Shown here: positions 8,604 through 18,437 of the stretch, in pieces | How the letters are laid out: each line of letters begins with the position of its first letter | Position numbering within the stretch: the first letter of the stretch is position 1 | Assembly: GCA_002811675.1 (NCBI GenBank) | Contig: PDIM01000057.1 | Location: forward strand, 1-23,448 | Origin: Ichthyosporea sp. XGB-2017a | Taxonomy: Eukaryota > Opisthokonta > Ichthyosporea | Reading direction: 5' to 3' | DNA: 23,448 nucleotides | Translations under genes and position numbers: made by a program | Notes under the pieces: model-generated | What the model was told of the DNA's origin: nothing | The model's input: only the letters and a program-made list of their open reading frames with translations | Database searches by the model: none

Positions 8604-8836
8604 ACCCTGTACCACAAAATAGAAGTCCCCCTCTGCGCCATTATAGACTTTCGAATTTCCAGAGGCCTTTCCTTTTGTTAGTTAGCAAGCAAGCAGCTCT
8701 AGCTGTACACTTTGAAGCTACACCTCGCTATATATAGCATGTACTTGTATAGCTAGCACGACTAACCCAAGATACAAATTAAAGTCAAAGTCGAACTACA
8801 CTGTAGAATCACGCTCAGTTTCCCACAATTAACATG

Positions 8837-8842
8837 TTTATT
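8837..8842 (-). terminator. Possible polyadenylation signal of the SulP gene
   Basis: This is the nearest minus-strand AATAAA downstream of the SulP stop codon, about 220 nt away. That is longer than for the other genes in the window, so a variant signal closer to the stop is possible. Confidence 0.35.
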
Positions 8843-9061
8843 TACATATTTTTAAATAACGCAAATGCAGCCACGCGGAATACCCATATTTTAAAGACAA
8901 GGCCCTCGACGACGACATATAGGCCATGGAGTTCCCTATGCAAGAACAGCGCACGATGAACGTCCAGCTCAGGCATCAAGACTTACAGCTATGCAACTTC
9001 TATTCTCATTCACACGAAAAGTCTAAAAACAAAAATAAAAGTAGTAAGTAGAGTGAGGGCC

Positions 9062-11396
9062 TTAGCCTATCGACAAATATCGAGTATTTTGTACAGGGAC
9101 GCAGTTATTCGAAGGTTCACAGCTGGCCCCAGCCCAAGCAATTTCCTCCCCTTCGTACCCATCTGTAGCCCCGCCACTATCATTTGGATTTGGTAAATAC
9201 CTCAGCGATTGAGTGCGGTCTCTTTCAAAATCTGAATATCTACCCTCCAGAAAGTGTAGGGCATCCGAAATCTTCACAAAAATATGTTCCTTCGAAACCA
9301 GCTCGACAAGACCACTCTTATGAAAGAATTCCAAAATGGGCGGGCGGACCTTTACAAATGATACGGTAATGCCACGCGTGTGGTAGCTCTCTACGATTTC
9401 GTATACGATTTGCAAAGCACTAGCATCCATGTACGGGACGCCCCTCATGTCAAAAATAACGTGCTTAATCTTCGGTACCGTCATTTTTTCGGAAGGATGA
9501 ATCCCAAAGCTTCCCAAGTTTTCAACCCTTCGCAAGACATCTTTTATCTGAGCTGCATTGGCAAAATACAACGATTCTTCCAACTTCAGTGCTAAAACAC
9601 CTTCAATAATATCTGCTTCGGGAAACTCTCGCACATCCCGATATTTGTCAGTATTACCCACCCTTCCTAACAAAGACACCTTTGGAAGTGTTGTGTGTTT
9701 CAGTACAAATAGTAGAGATATCAAAACACTCATAAGAATACCGGTATCTACACCAACAAATATTGTAATTAGAAATGTGAACATGCACAATCCCAGCTCC
9801 TTGTATGCGCGCACTTTCCACAAGAACACTAAATCTTCAAACTCCATCAGTCCAGTTGCGGCTATCAGCACAATTGATCCCATTGCAGCTTTTGGGAGAA
9901 AATAAAACACAGGCAGCAGATACGCAATCGAAAGGCCTATTGCAATTCCCGTTATCAAATCAGACATTTGAGTTCGAACGCTACATGAATCTTTAACGTT
10001 CGAACGGGCCAGAGATCCAAAGACTGGATATGTCCCAAAGAAAGCACCAACAACGTTGGCCATTCCCATTGCCACCAGCTCCCTATTAGCAGAAAGCGGA
10101 TAGTTGTATTTCGCTGAGTATATCTTTCCGGCTGCCAATGACTCTACAAATCCAACTACGGTAATTATGATGGCTGTTCCCAGAAGATCATGAAATATAT
10201 CCGCTGTGATGATTGGCATTTTAATTTCAGGGGGCTTGGAAACAACGGTGCCAAGTACAGGCACTCCAGAAGACGCCCAATCAAAATTCCAACTCAAGAA
10301 AATGTTCAAAACAACTGCCAGTAAAATCCCCGGAATAAACCCAACAGCTCTGTGATGAGAGAAAACTCCCTTTAATACGGCAATACCAACAAGAAACATA
10401 CTACTCCCTATCCCAATGCAAGATGTCAGCGGGTGCAATTCTGAAAAGTGTTCAACAATATAAAAGGCTTTATAGATTGTTGAGCAATCCGCAGGCCAGT
10501 GGACATGAATTCCAAATACAACTTCAAGCTGTTCAATAATTATAACTACCCCTGCAGCCAAAATAAACCCACGAAGGAGAGCACGTGACAATATGGAATC
10601 CATGAAACCAAGCCGGAGAAGTCCAAACAAAAAGGAAATCAATCCCACAATCAACGCTAAGGCAATAGAAAGAGGAATGAAATCGTCCGGAGAAACGCTA
10701 TGCATTTTAAGCCCATGTCCAACAAGAATACTCGTAAGTGCTTCAGGTCCAATCCCCATATGCGGACTAGTTCCCATCAAAGAGTATACAACGACAGGTA
10801 CAAGAGCCGTGTAAAGGGCATGAATGGGGGGTACTCTGGCGAGATGAGAATATGAAAGGGCCTGAGGTACCAGCATGGTGGCAATTGTAATGCCTGCAAT
10901 CACATCATTTTTCAAATTGCTGATTCTGTACTCCCGCATCCACTTTACACTGGGAATGTAATATGGAACCCTGGTCAACAGTGTCTCCCAACTCCCTCTA
11001 TTTTCAATTTCATAAAGCTTAGATGACAATTTAGGATAACTTCGTGGCACATCTTCCCTATCGCTATTACACGGAAGTAAAATAGACTCGGGGCGCTCAT
11101 TTTCATTTTCGTATGATATCTTAAACTCAAATTTGGGTGCCTCTAAATAAAATCAACGGCAAAAAAAAATCAACGGCAAAAACATTAGTAAACCACACTC
11201 CCTGCAAAGAAAAGGATAGGAAATGAAGCAGCATATTCCAAAACTGATACATACCAGATATTCCCGAGGATATTGATATCCTATCTGCTTCGATTTCAGG
11301 TACCCTTTCTAGATCTCCATCATAATCTTGTCTATGAGAGGGTCTAGGAATCAGTGGTGACCCTTCATAAAGAAAACTTCCCCTTGGCCCATTCAT
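9062..11396 (-). CDS. SulP/SLC26-family anion transporter with STAS domain
   Basis: Two exons, 11396-11255 and 11142-9062, encode 740 aa. The 112-nt intron has a GTATGT donor, a TACTAAT branch-like site (11190-11184) and a TTTATTTAG acceptor. The long 3' frame has no ATG before the membrane domain, so the upstream exon supplies the start. A hydrophilic N-terminus of about 120 residues precedes a multi-pass Sulfate_transp domain (about 125-530). Its signatures include ATMLVPQALSYSHLA, GPEALTSILVG (179-189) and a GSLARSNV...RTQMSDLITG block around 423-446. A STAS domain follows at about 550-680, with the DMRGVPYMDASAL core at 612-624. SulP proteins carry sulfate, bicarbonate, chloride, oxalate or related anions across plasma or vacuolar membranes. 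The substrate cannot be decided from sequence. The gene is divergent from ODAD4. Confidence 0.9.
11149..11182. repeat. Exact 17-bp tandem duplication inside the SulP intron
   Basis: AAAATCAACGGCAAAAA occurs at 11149-11165 and directly again at 11166-11182. On the transcribed strand it forms the T-rich tract between the TACTAAT branch-like site and the 3' splice site, so the duplication lengthens that tract and moves the branch site to roughly 42 nt from the acceptor. Confidence 0.85.
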
Positions 11397-12136
11397 GCCA
11401 CACTAAATATGCCCAGTCAACCAGGAACTATAGTCAAGGACCATCAAGCACACAAATCAATTGCGAAAGAACCTATATACAAATCTGAATACCCATGTAA
11501 TAATGGCTATTCGCTTTATATGTCACCGTGTGTGGGAGTGAGAGACAGGCCTACAGAGTGTATTAGAGCGAGTGTATATTTCTGGATCTTATATTCTCTC
11601 CTTATCTCCTTATAAAGTCGTGCGAATTGGATTTATCACCATAACACGGCCACAAGTTTATCTCGTTGACAGGAATTGGAGATTATCACTCTATCGCGTT
11701 GTTCGAGGTCCTATCTGGTTACGTTGGGGGCGGAGGGTTAATAGTTCTAATTGAGCTTTAAGCTTTATCCAATCCCGTGAGGGGCCAGTCACTACTAGAT
11801 AATAGTCATCAGATGATGTACATGTGATAATAAAGTATAATTAGCAACAACAACACCTTAACCCCCAGCTGATCATTATAATTAGCAGGGAAACGTGCAA
11901 CGCCGACAGAGGCGCAGCCCTCGGCGCAGCTGTCATTAATTCCTCTGACTAAATTCCCTCGCCTCGGTACCTTAGCTCAATTGCCTAATATGGGAAGTGT
12001 CGTTGCATTGGGCTTTTTGGCTCTTCTCTACTACCAGCAGGCTTGTAAACTGGCTGCACAAACAATATAAGCAGTAGTTAACCAGACTTACATTGTTCTT
12101 TTACAGTTAGATTTTGATTTTCCCATCAATTGAAAA
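11397..12136. promoter_or_regulatory. Divergent promoter region between SulP and ODAD4
   Basis: This is a 740-bp head-to-head intergenic region. TATAATTAGCA-type sequence occurs twice (near 11837 and 11876). A 26-codon upstream ORF with a hydrophobic product lies at 11990-12070. TTGTTCTTTTACAG ending at 12106 is a strong-looking 3' splice site 30 nt before the ODAD4 ATG; paired with GTAAAC at 12045 it would define a 62-nt 5' UTR intron. I looked for an RFX X-box, usual for cilium genes in animals, and found no full site. Confidence 0.4.
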
Positions 12137-14032
12137 ATGGAAGGAGATAGTGAGCCAGTGGATGCTAAAGAGACTCTAGCAGACTCTGAAGCTGAAAAGG
12201 CTGATGGGGAGAAAATGCCAGACAATACGGAAGTCGAGGAAGGATCAAAAAACAAAACAGTGTCGATCAATGAAACACCATTGGTAATGGGCAATTTATC
12301 AGGGGAGTCAATGAAAAAGTACGAAGAAAGTAAAGCAAATGGTAAATTATTTGAAGCAGTAGACGCCCTTAATACAGTCATTGAAGAATCAGGGATTTCT
12401 TTCGATTTATTGCACAAACGCTGCTTATGTTACATATTGACGAATGAGTTGGAGCTAGCCCTGAAGGACGCAAAAAAGATGTTGAAGTTGGAACCTGACA
12501 ATCTCCTGGCGCTGATTCTCAAAGGGGACATATATCGAGAACAAAACAAGTTGCCATTATCAGTAAGCACATACGCTAAAGCAAGAGAAAAGTACCCCGA
12601 ACAAGAAAAAATGATCACTATGAAAATAGAAGAAACAAAAGCATCGTCTTTCATTAGTCAAGTAATTCTCAAATACAAAAAGATGAAAAGACGGCCTTTG
12701 CCAGCTGTCAAAAATGGCTTGAAATCCAAACCATCCTACACCCAACCTCCTCCTGTGCCAAAAAAAAACCGCAAGCCTGGCCCTCGGAAATTTTTGGGAG
12801 AACTGTTCAATGACAAAAAGTATTTAGAAGAATTGCTAAAAGACGAGTCCATTGCAAGAGATCCTGCAGAAGTCGTGCAATCTCCACCCAGACTTCGAAG
12901 GAGAGGTAGAAAGAAAAATATCATGCCAGGTAAGCCACCTGCCACTGAAGCCCAGAAAAAGGTGTTTGTGTGTTTAAAAGAAGGGTTGAGTTTCCTGGAA
13001 GATCGGCTTAGTTATTGGAAAGAAACTGACAAAAGGTTGACGGGTCTCAGAGGTTCACGTTTAAGTGTCCTATTGTCCAATCACGATTTGTCTGATGGCT
13101 TCAGGCCTGGCACAGAGGAAACTCTTCTTGATGAAAAAGATCCAAATCACGCAGAAAAGATCAAGCGCCGAATGGATGAGAAGAGACAGATTGTAATCCA
13201 AATGCTTGAAGACATTTACAAGCAACTTAAAACCCCCGAAAGCGTGGAAGAGGGCCTGCAAAACGCTAAAGATTTCATAAATGATTTCAAAGACTCCGAA
13301 ATTCCAGATACAAAGGACTTTTGCAAAGATAAAATTATTAGTGAGTTGTGGTCTTTACAGGGTGACTGCTATCGGAAGATGGAAGAAAAAAATCTTGCAT
13401 CGGCTTATTATCAAAAGGCTCTCACAGTAGCCAAAGCCACCCCGGCATTACAAGCCTTGCAGGTAAAACATTTGGATAGTTTGGGGGGTATGTTTTTCGA
13501 GCAGGGAAATTATTCAAGTGCAATGAAATTCTATGAAGAAAAGATGCCCTTTGTTACATCCCCAATTGAGCTTTCTCACATACATTTTGTCATGGGGATG
13601 GCAAAGCTTCACACCAATCACTTTAAAGTGGCCTTTTCTTGTGGGGAAAAAGCGAAGGAATATGCTGAGCAAGGCAATAACCCTGATAGCATGGTTAACG
13701 CATGTTTACTGCTAGGGCAGGTGTATGGAAAATTGAACGATTTTCAAACGGCTGTAGATACTTTTGAAGAAGGTCTACAAATCACAAGGCAAAACGGGAA
13801 TGAAGAAATGGCTCAAAGAATATCAGCCGCTATGGAGGACCTCAACAGCAAAGTTGTCGAGTCGCTTATGCTTTCGGTTGCCAATCAAAAAAATGTAGAT
13901 TTTGCTGCATCGTCCAATGGGGACACCAATGACGTAGGCGGAGGGCTGAAAAGGTCTTCCGTTACGAAGAAGTTTAAAACAAGTATAGTGGCTTTACAAA
14001 AAATGGGAAGACTGTCCATCGTACAGACTTAG
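12137..14032 (+). CDS. ODAD4: Outer dynein arm docking complex subunit 4 (TTC25-like TPR protein)
   Basis: The protein is 631 aa with no intron. An in-frame TGA two codons before the ATG fixes the start. After an acidic N-terminus of about 50 residues come TPR-like helices (about 55-165), then a basic, proline-rich linker. Next is LGELFNDKKYLEELLKDE (220-237), a segment nearly identical to the corresponding LGELYxDKxYLExLLxDE of animal TTC25 and the most diagnostic match. A coiled helical middle (275-410) and a second TPR block (about 415-585) follow, including the FYEEKMPF and CGEKAKEYAEQ segments of the family. Human TTC25 is about 670 aa with a divergent tail; here the tail is short and basic. 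The family anchors outer dynein arms to axonemal doublet microtubules, so the organism should build motile cilia. AATAAA follows the stop by about 23 nt. Confidence 0.92.
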   Translation: MEGDSEPVDAKETLADSEAEKADGEKMPDNTEVEEGSKNKTVSINETPLVMGNLSGESMKKYEESKANGKLFEAVDALNTVIEESGISFDLLHKRCLCYILTNELELALKDAKKMLKLEPDNLLALILKGDIYREQNKLPLSVSTYAKAREKYPEQEKMITMKIEETKASSFISQVILKYKKMKRRPLPAVKNGLKSKPSYTQPPPVPKKNRKPGPRKFLGELFNDKKYLEELLKDESIARDPAEVVQSPPRLRRRGRKKNIMPGKPPATEAQKKVFVCLKEGLSFLEDRLSYWKETDKRLTGLRGSRLSVLLSNHDLSDGFRPGTEETLLDEKDPNHAEKIKRRMDEKRQIVIQMLEDIYKQLKTPESVEEGLQNAKDFINDFKDSEIPDTKDFCKDKIISELWSLQGDCYRKMEEKNLASAYYQKALTVAKATPALQALQVKHLDSLGGMFFEQGNYSSAMKFYEEKMPFVTSPIELSHIHFVMGMAKLHTNHFKVAFSCGEKAKEYAEQGNNPDSMVNACLLLGQVYGKLNDFQTAVDTFEEGLQITRQNGNEEMAQRISAAMEDLNSKVVESLMLSVANQKNVDFAASSNGDTNDVGGGLKRSSVTKKFKTSIVALQKMGRLSIVQT

Positions 14033-14054
14033 GTGTTTTCTGTTCAAATTCCTT

Positions 14055-14060
14055 AATAAA
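14055..14060 (+). terminator. Polyadenylation signal of ODAD4
   Basis: AATAAA on the plus strand, 23 nt after the TAG stop. The convergent WDR75 signal lies about 75 bp further on, so the two 3' UTRs probably abut or overlap. Confidence 0.65.
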
Positions 14061-14136
14061 ACAACACCAAAAGACAAACAAAAAGAACTGGTTCTGGACA
14101 ACCGCATATTATGTTAAATACTGGGTCCCTGTCAAA

Positions 14137-14142
14137 TTTATT
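14137..14142 (-). terminator. Polyadenylation signal of WDR75
   Basis: TTTATT on the plus strand reads AATAAA on the minus strand, about 35 nt beyond the WDR75 stop codon at 14178-14180. Confidence 0.6.
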
Positions 14143-14177
14143 TAACAAAAGAACTCTTCACAGAACATCTTTTACAA

Positions 14178-17147
14178 TTAAGAAGTACTTCGGGTTCGCT
14201 TTCTGGTAGACCCTGCAGCAGGAGCTGTGATTTTACAATTTTTTGAGCTCTTGGAAGTGGGTTTTGGTGTTTTGGTTTTGTTCTTTTTGCCTTCAGCGCT
14301 ATCAACGCTGAGTTTCTGCCTCAAACTTTTGGTATTGCCATTAACGGGTGTGCTTATCTTTACATTTTTGGACCCCTTTTCTGTAAATCCTTTCTGAACA
14401 GAGTTCAACTTTGAACTGTCATCTTCAACTGCCTGTTCTTTTTCCACGGGTGATTCTGAAATCGAGCATATATTGGTAAACGTGGAAGCAAGAAATCCAA
14501 AATTGTTTACCAATACATCTTCTGCTGTGCTTTTCACTTCCTCGGACGCCGCCTCCATTGTCGACTCTTTGCTATCGCCATCCTTTTCTATCTCAAAGTT
14601 AAGTACTTCATTGATGTTTTTACCCCTTCGCTCAAGCATGCGACTCACGAATGCTTTGTACAGCTTGTTTACGGGTAAAAGGGCATGAGAGGGAGCTGCA
14701 AAAAACTCGTCCTCGATTCTACACGAAGCCGCGTTTTCTAATGCAACACTTTTCGTACTACGTTTTGACGCTTTCTCTTCCTCATTTGGCGCCTTGTAAA
14801 GAACATTTGCACTAAACACTGCTTCAAACTCTTCCGATACGCTCTCTTCTATGTCGGGACCTGCTAATGCATTGTCCAGAAGAATTCCTCTATTCGTTTC
14901 CTTATTTGACCCTTCAGACGCCACAAAAAAAGATCTGTCTGACAGGAACACAACCAATTCTTCCTTGTCTTCGCCCAAATCTTTCCTACTCGCGTGGGTA
15001 GCACTTACAATACGTCCCATTCGGTTGCCAAACATAATACACTCCAATGGCATAGGTAAATTCACGGAAAATCTGTAGGCAACTTCAATACAATCTCTTT
15101 TTCCACCCTTGGCCAGAGCAAATGCCACAAATGTCTTGCTTGTTTTGCTAATAGAAACAAAAGCGACATTAAGCTTCTGAGACCACCAAACAGAACACGT
15201 AATCATATTCCACACATGAATATAATTGTCTGAGAATGCCACCAAAAACGGCGTTCCAGGAATAAATCTGGCGCAGTTAATATGCTCAAATGGAGGAGGG
15301 TGCGTCAAAGTGCTCTTTAAAACATTTGCTTCTGGGTCCCATAAACTAACAGTCTGTCCACAGCTAACAGCAAGAATGGAACCGTCTTCGGAAAAGTCAA
15401 CAGAGCGGCACAAAAAATCTTTATAGAATCCAACGCAATGATTATACCACCCAAAACTCCCATCTTGATTTCTACTAGCTTTCCACACCCTGAATTTCTT
15501 GTCCATTCCACAAGTGACGAGAACAAGGGGATCCTTGGGGTTAAATTTCACATCCATTACTCTAGCACTATGGGGAGCATCAATAATGGTATTGTTAACA
15601 AAATCCTGAACATCGTCATCAAACTGCCAAAGTTTCATTTTGATAAACCCAGTATTTGCGTGATCATCTCTTCGTTCGATGGTTGCCATGTGTCTCCCAT
15701 CGTGTGAGAACGAACAGTGCTCAATGAACGGGTAAGCAATGTGTGCATTTTCTGTTCTAGAGACAACGTTATACCTCGATATCGTGTAGTTATTTACATG
15801 AGAATCACTGAAAACATCATGGACTTGAAGAACGCCAGGTCCACTGTTCAACACAACAAAACCATTGTTCGGGTTTACCGAGCAACCAGTTAATAGCTCG
15901 GGCTTTTTTAGCATTCTTGGTTTTCTCATTCCTTGAATGGTAGTTACCACAGAGTTTGTAATGGAAGAAACAAGCTTGATAGTGTTATTGGACAATGCCA
16001 CCCCAAAGAGTTCGTCATCAGCACTAACCCAGATATTACATATTGGTCCCCCTAATCTAGGAAGGAAGTTACTTTGGCCACTAGCAAGCTGCCAGGTAAC
16101 AAGCACACCTTCCTCACCTCCTGATAGTAAATATGCCCCGTTTGATGTGAATGCCAAAGATGTCACTGCATGCGAATGCCAGTGCATAGAAGTAGTAACT
16201 GCGCTCTTAAGGCCATCATCCCCAGTCTTTGATTTGTCATCAGCATTGGCAATTTGGTTGCCAAGTACATACCATGTCCTGATTTCTCCCTTTGCATCGC
16301 CTGTAGCAACAAATTCCCCATTGGGATGAATGACACATTTCGTAAGCGGAGATTTTGACGAATTTTTGTATTTCGTCAATCGCTCACCTTTCATATCGTA
16401 CACATAAAGTTTTTGTTTTGCAGTGGCTACGACGTATTGCTGAGCCCGATCTACGCAAAAGCTCCCAATATTGCTTGCCTTAAACAGCACACTTTCTGCT
16501 CCACGCTTTTCAAACACATTACCTTTATACAAAGCCTCAAAGCGAAGAACTTTAAATGATTCTTTTTTCTTTGAGCTTTTAGCACCCTCACCCTTTGTCA
16601 AGGCGTAAATGATCAACGTTCCCATCGCAGACTCATCGGCTCCTTTCACTGCCCTTATTTCACTTATTGAAACTTCAAGATCCATTTTTCCAATACATTC
16701 ACCACTTTCCATATTCCACATATATACACCACCATTTGCGCAAGAGGCCACAAGAACATCATCAAACTCTTCAAGAGCACATACGGAAGTTATCTGTGAG
16801 CCCTCTCCTGTGCTAAGTACCATGACAGTCTTTCCTGTGACAATGCTGATCACTTTGACAGAATCTTCCATACAGCACATTACATATTTTCTTTTGTTGC
16901 TGAACACCGGGCATTCGCCAACAAAGTTTCGTCCACCGACCACTGGCACTTGTAGGCCTTGTGTGCTCTCTTTCACACTCTCAATACTGCAAAAATCTCT
17001 TCCCTTGCCAAATCGAATATATTTCACACCACTCACGCAGTCAGATTCCCCTTTGGACTGTGCTACAGTATTTGCCCCCGCCTCACCAAACACATCCGGA
17101 AGGGTTTCTTCGCGGATCTTGCTTGCTCTTCTAGTATTCCTCATCAT
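14178..17147 (-). CDS. WDR75: WDR75/UTP17-like WD40 protein of the small-subunit processome
   Basis: The protein is 989 aa with no intron. Two tandem Met codons (17147 and 17144) could start it. Two WD40 propellers run from about residue 70 to 720. The best evidence is the block HWHSHAVTSLAF ... LLSGGEEGVLVTWQ ... FLPRLGGPI, which follows human WDR75 closely, plus a LNV-type segment near 655 and HALLPVNKLYKAFVSRML in the C-terminal third, matching the family's post-propeller helix. WDR75 (yeast Utp17/Nan1) is a t-UTP/UtpA component needed for rDNA transcription and early 18S pre-rRNA processing in the nucleolus. Human WDR75 is about 830 aa; this one has a longer Lys/Ser/Thr-rich tail ending in KRTRSTS, typical of nucleolar basic tails. 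The gene converges on ODAD4. Confidence 0.88.
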   Translation of the reverse strand: MMRNTRRASKIREETLPDVFGEAGANTVAQSKGESDCVSGVKYIRFGKGRDFCSIESVKESTQGLQVPVVGGRNFVGECPVFSNKRKYVMCCMEDSVKVISIVTGKTVMVLSTGEGSQITSVCALEEFDDVLVASCANGGVYMWNMESGECIGKMDLEVSISEIRAVKGADESAMGTLIIYALTKGEGAKSSKKKESFKVLRFEALYKGNVFEKRGAESVLFKASNIGSFCVDRAQQYVVATAKQKLYVYDMKGERLTKYKNSSKSPLTKCVIHPNGEFVATGDAKGEIRTWYVLGNQIANADDKSKTGDDGLKSAVTTSMHWHSHAVTSLAFTSNGAYLLSGGEEGVLVTWQLASGQSNFLPRLGGPICNIWVSADDELFGVALSNNTIKLVSSITNSVVTTIQGMRKPRMLKKPELLTGCSVNPNNGFVVLNSGPGVLQVHDVFSDSHVNNYTISRYNVVSRTENAHIAYPFIEHCSFSHDGRHMATIERRDDHANTGFIKMKLWQFDDDVQDFVNNTIIDAPHSARVMDVKFNPKDPLVLVTCGMDKKFRVWKASRNQDGSFGWYNHCVGFYKDFLCRSVDFSEDGSILAVSCGQTVSLWDPEANVLKSTLTHPPPFEHINCARFIPGTPFLVAFSDNYIHVWNMITCSVWWSQKLNVAFVSISKTSKTFVAFALAKGGKRDCIEVAYRFSVNLPMPLECIMFGNRMGRIVSATHASRKDLGEDKEELVVFLSDRSFFVASEGSNKETNRGILLDNALAGPDIEESVSEEFEAVFSANVLYKAPNEEEKASKRSTKSVALENAASCRIEDEFFAAPSHALLPVNKLYKAFVSRMLERRGKNINEVLNFEIEKDGDSKESTMEAASEEVKSTAEDVLVNNFGFLASTFTNICSISESPVEKEQAVEDDSSKLNSVQKGFTEKGSKNVKISTPVNGNTKSLRQKLSVDSAEGKKNKTKTPKPTSKSSKNCKITAPAAGSTRKRTRSTS

Positions 17148-18437
17148 GAAATGTACACTGAGATAAATCTAATTTCGGAACTGCGTAACGATAATTACAA
17201 GCTGCTTTACCGAGACACAGAACAGTTTTACTCGGGCTGCAGGTTTACAGATGAATGGATGGATGAATTGATGGATGAACAAAGACCACTGCTAATCGTA
17301 ATTAAAAGTCCCTTTCCCCAGTTAAAATAGACACCAAAGACGAAATTAGAGAAATGCAAATTCTCAAATTATAATTAAAATTCGCAAAGTATTGAAATAA
17401 TTACTCCTCGTCCCTCGCAGTATCATTTAGGGGTTGAAGCCATAGTCATTCTCCTTCTCTATGGAAATGTATGGGCCCAGGGGCCAGGATGTGGAATGTT
17501 GTATGGACATTTTCTATACATATTTTATTTCACATGGGCCAGCTAAACGCCCAACTCCCCCTGCAAATCTCTCGGTACCTTATCATTTTCCCACCAAGGA
17601 AAACTTCAACCGTTTTCCTCGTTTCCCATCAAGGGACAATGGTTCTAGTGTCCCTTGTTTCCCACAGTAGGTCACGTGCAATGCCATTTGAGAAGCTTGC
17701 TCTTGTATCATCTACGGACAGGGACTCGCTTTCCAAGTCAGAAAATGAACAAGGACAAAATCTAGTGCAAAGCTATACGCGCAAGGAACAGGAGAAGAAA
17801 AGCTGTGAGACATTGGCAAAGCTACGGTCAAAGGAATGAGTGTCTATATCAACTTTTACAGGGAAGAAGAACATTCAGCTTTCCTACACACTTTCATAAA
17901 TAAAATACTTCCATCTTTCCCTTCTTCTTGTATGCTAGTGCTACCCTATAAAGCCCTATCACCAGGTTAAAGTACATGAACTTAAGACTTCAGCAGGGAA
18001 TGCAACACTTTTTATCATTGCTCAGGTACTAGGCTATCATACCATAAGCAAAATATTTATGTCACGCTTGCCTATGGAAGTACGTGTAAAAATCTATCTT
18101 ATCTTGAACGGCTAGACGACTGACGAGTATGTGGTTGGAAAAGCTTATTTTCTTATCTTAATAAATAAATTACGACTCAAGAGTGTGAGAATATATAGCA
18201 AAGTAAAACTATGGGGTTTTTCGAGCTTCTGTAAGGTACGTTTCCTATAAGCTCAGAAGCAATGGGCCAATGAACGTAGACGAACTGGTAATGGAAGAAG
18301 TTAATTTCGTGAATCGACCCTTGCGAATTAAGTTTCTTCTGGTACAGCAGCAAATGTCGACAGAGACTCTAAATCTAAGTGTGCGTGAGAGCAAGAGAAA
18401 ATTTAGGGGCCAGCATAGTACAACAACTCTTTATCTT
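17148..18437. other. Intergenic region with a weak small-gene candidate
   Basis: This 1.3 kb has no firm gene. A plus-strand ATG at 17151, 3 bp beyond the WDR75 start and divergent to it, opens a 59-codon hydrophilic frame to 17330. A second frame at 17461-17670 (69 codons) and a third from 17681 to 17839 (52 codons, strongly charged) follow. The last is preceded by a good acceptor, TTGTTTCCCACAG (ending 17667), and followed 60 nt later by AATAAA (17899-17904). Joining 17151-17320 to 17668-17839 gives 113 codons with a weak GTTAAA donor. No product resembles a known family. A 9-bp inverted repeat sits at 17630-17657. The rest, 17905-18437, is AT-rich and shows nothing firm. Confidence 0.3.
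17630..17657. repeat. Perfect 9-bp inverted repeat
   Basis: CAAGGGACA (17630-17638) and TGTCCCTTG (17649-17657) are exact reverse complements around a 10-nt loop. Each arm is flanked by GTTTCCCA, so there is a direct repeat around the hairpin. It lies just before a possible 3' splice site at 17667. Function is unknown. Confidence 0.75.

Larger units (their letters stand above)
8137..9061. other. Intergenic region upstream of the LRR gene and downstream of the SulP gene
   Basis: This is AT-rich sequence with no convincing gene. It must contain the LRR promoter at its left end; GAGCGAGC on the minus strand (8150-8157) lies 13 nt before the LRR start codon. A 10-bp inverted repeat sits at 8576-8603 (separate entry). 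A 41-codon plus-strand ORF begins at the ATG near 8926, after an in-frame stop, and ends near 9052; nothing recognisable is in it. The right-hand part is the 3' flank of the SulP transporter. Confidence 0.5.

Noticed and set aside
11127-11254. Reading the SulP first exon through to the stop at 11127 as a separate small protein
   Set aside because: The frame has a GTATGT donor at 11254 and the phase matches the acceptor at 11143, which supplies the missing start of the transporter.
11397-12136. RFX X-box for ODAD4
   Set aside because: I found only half-sites such as AGCAAC; no GTNRCC/RGYAAC pair with the right spacing.
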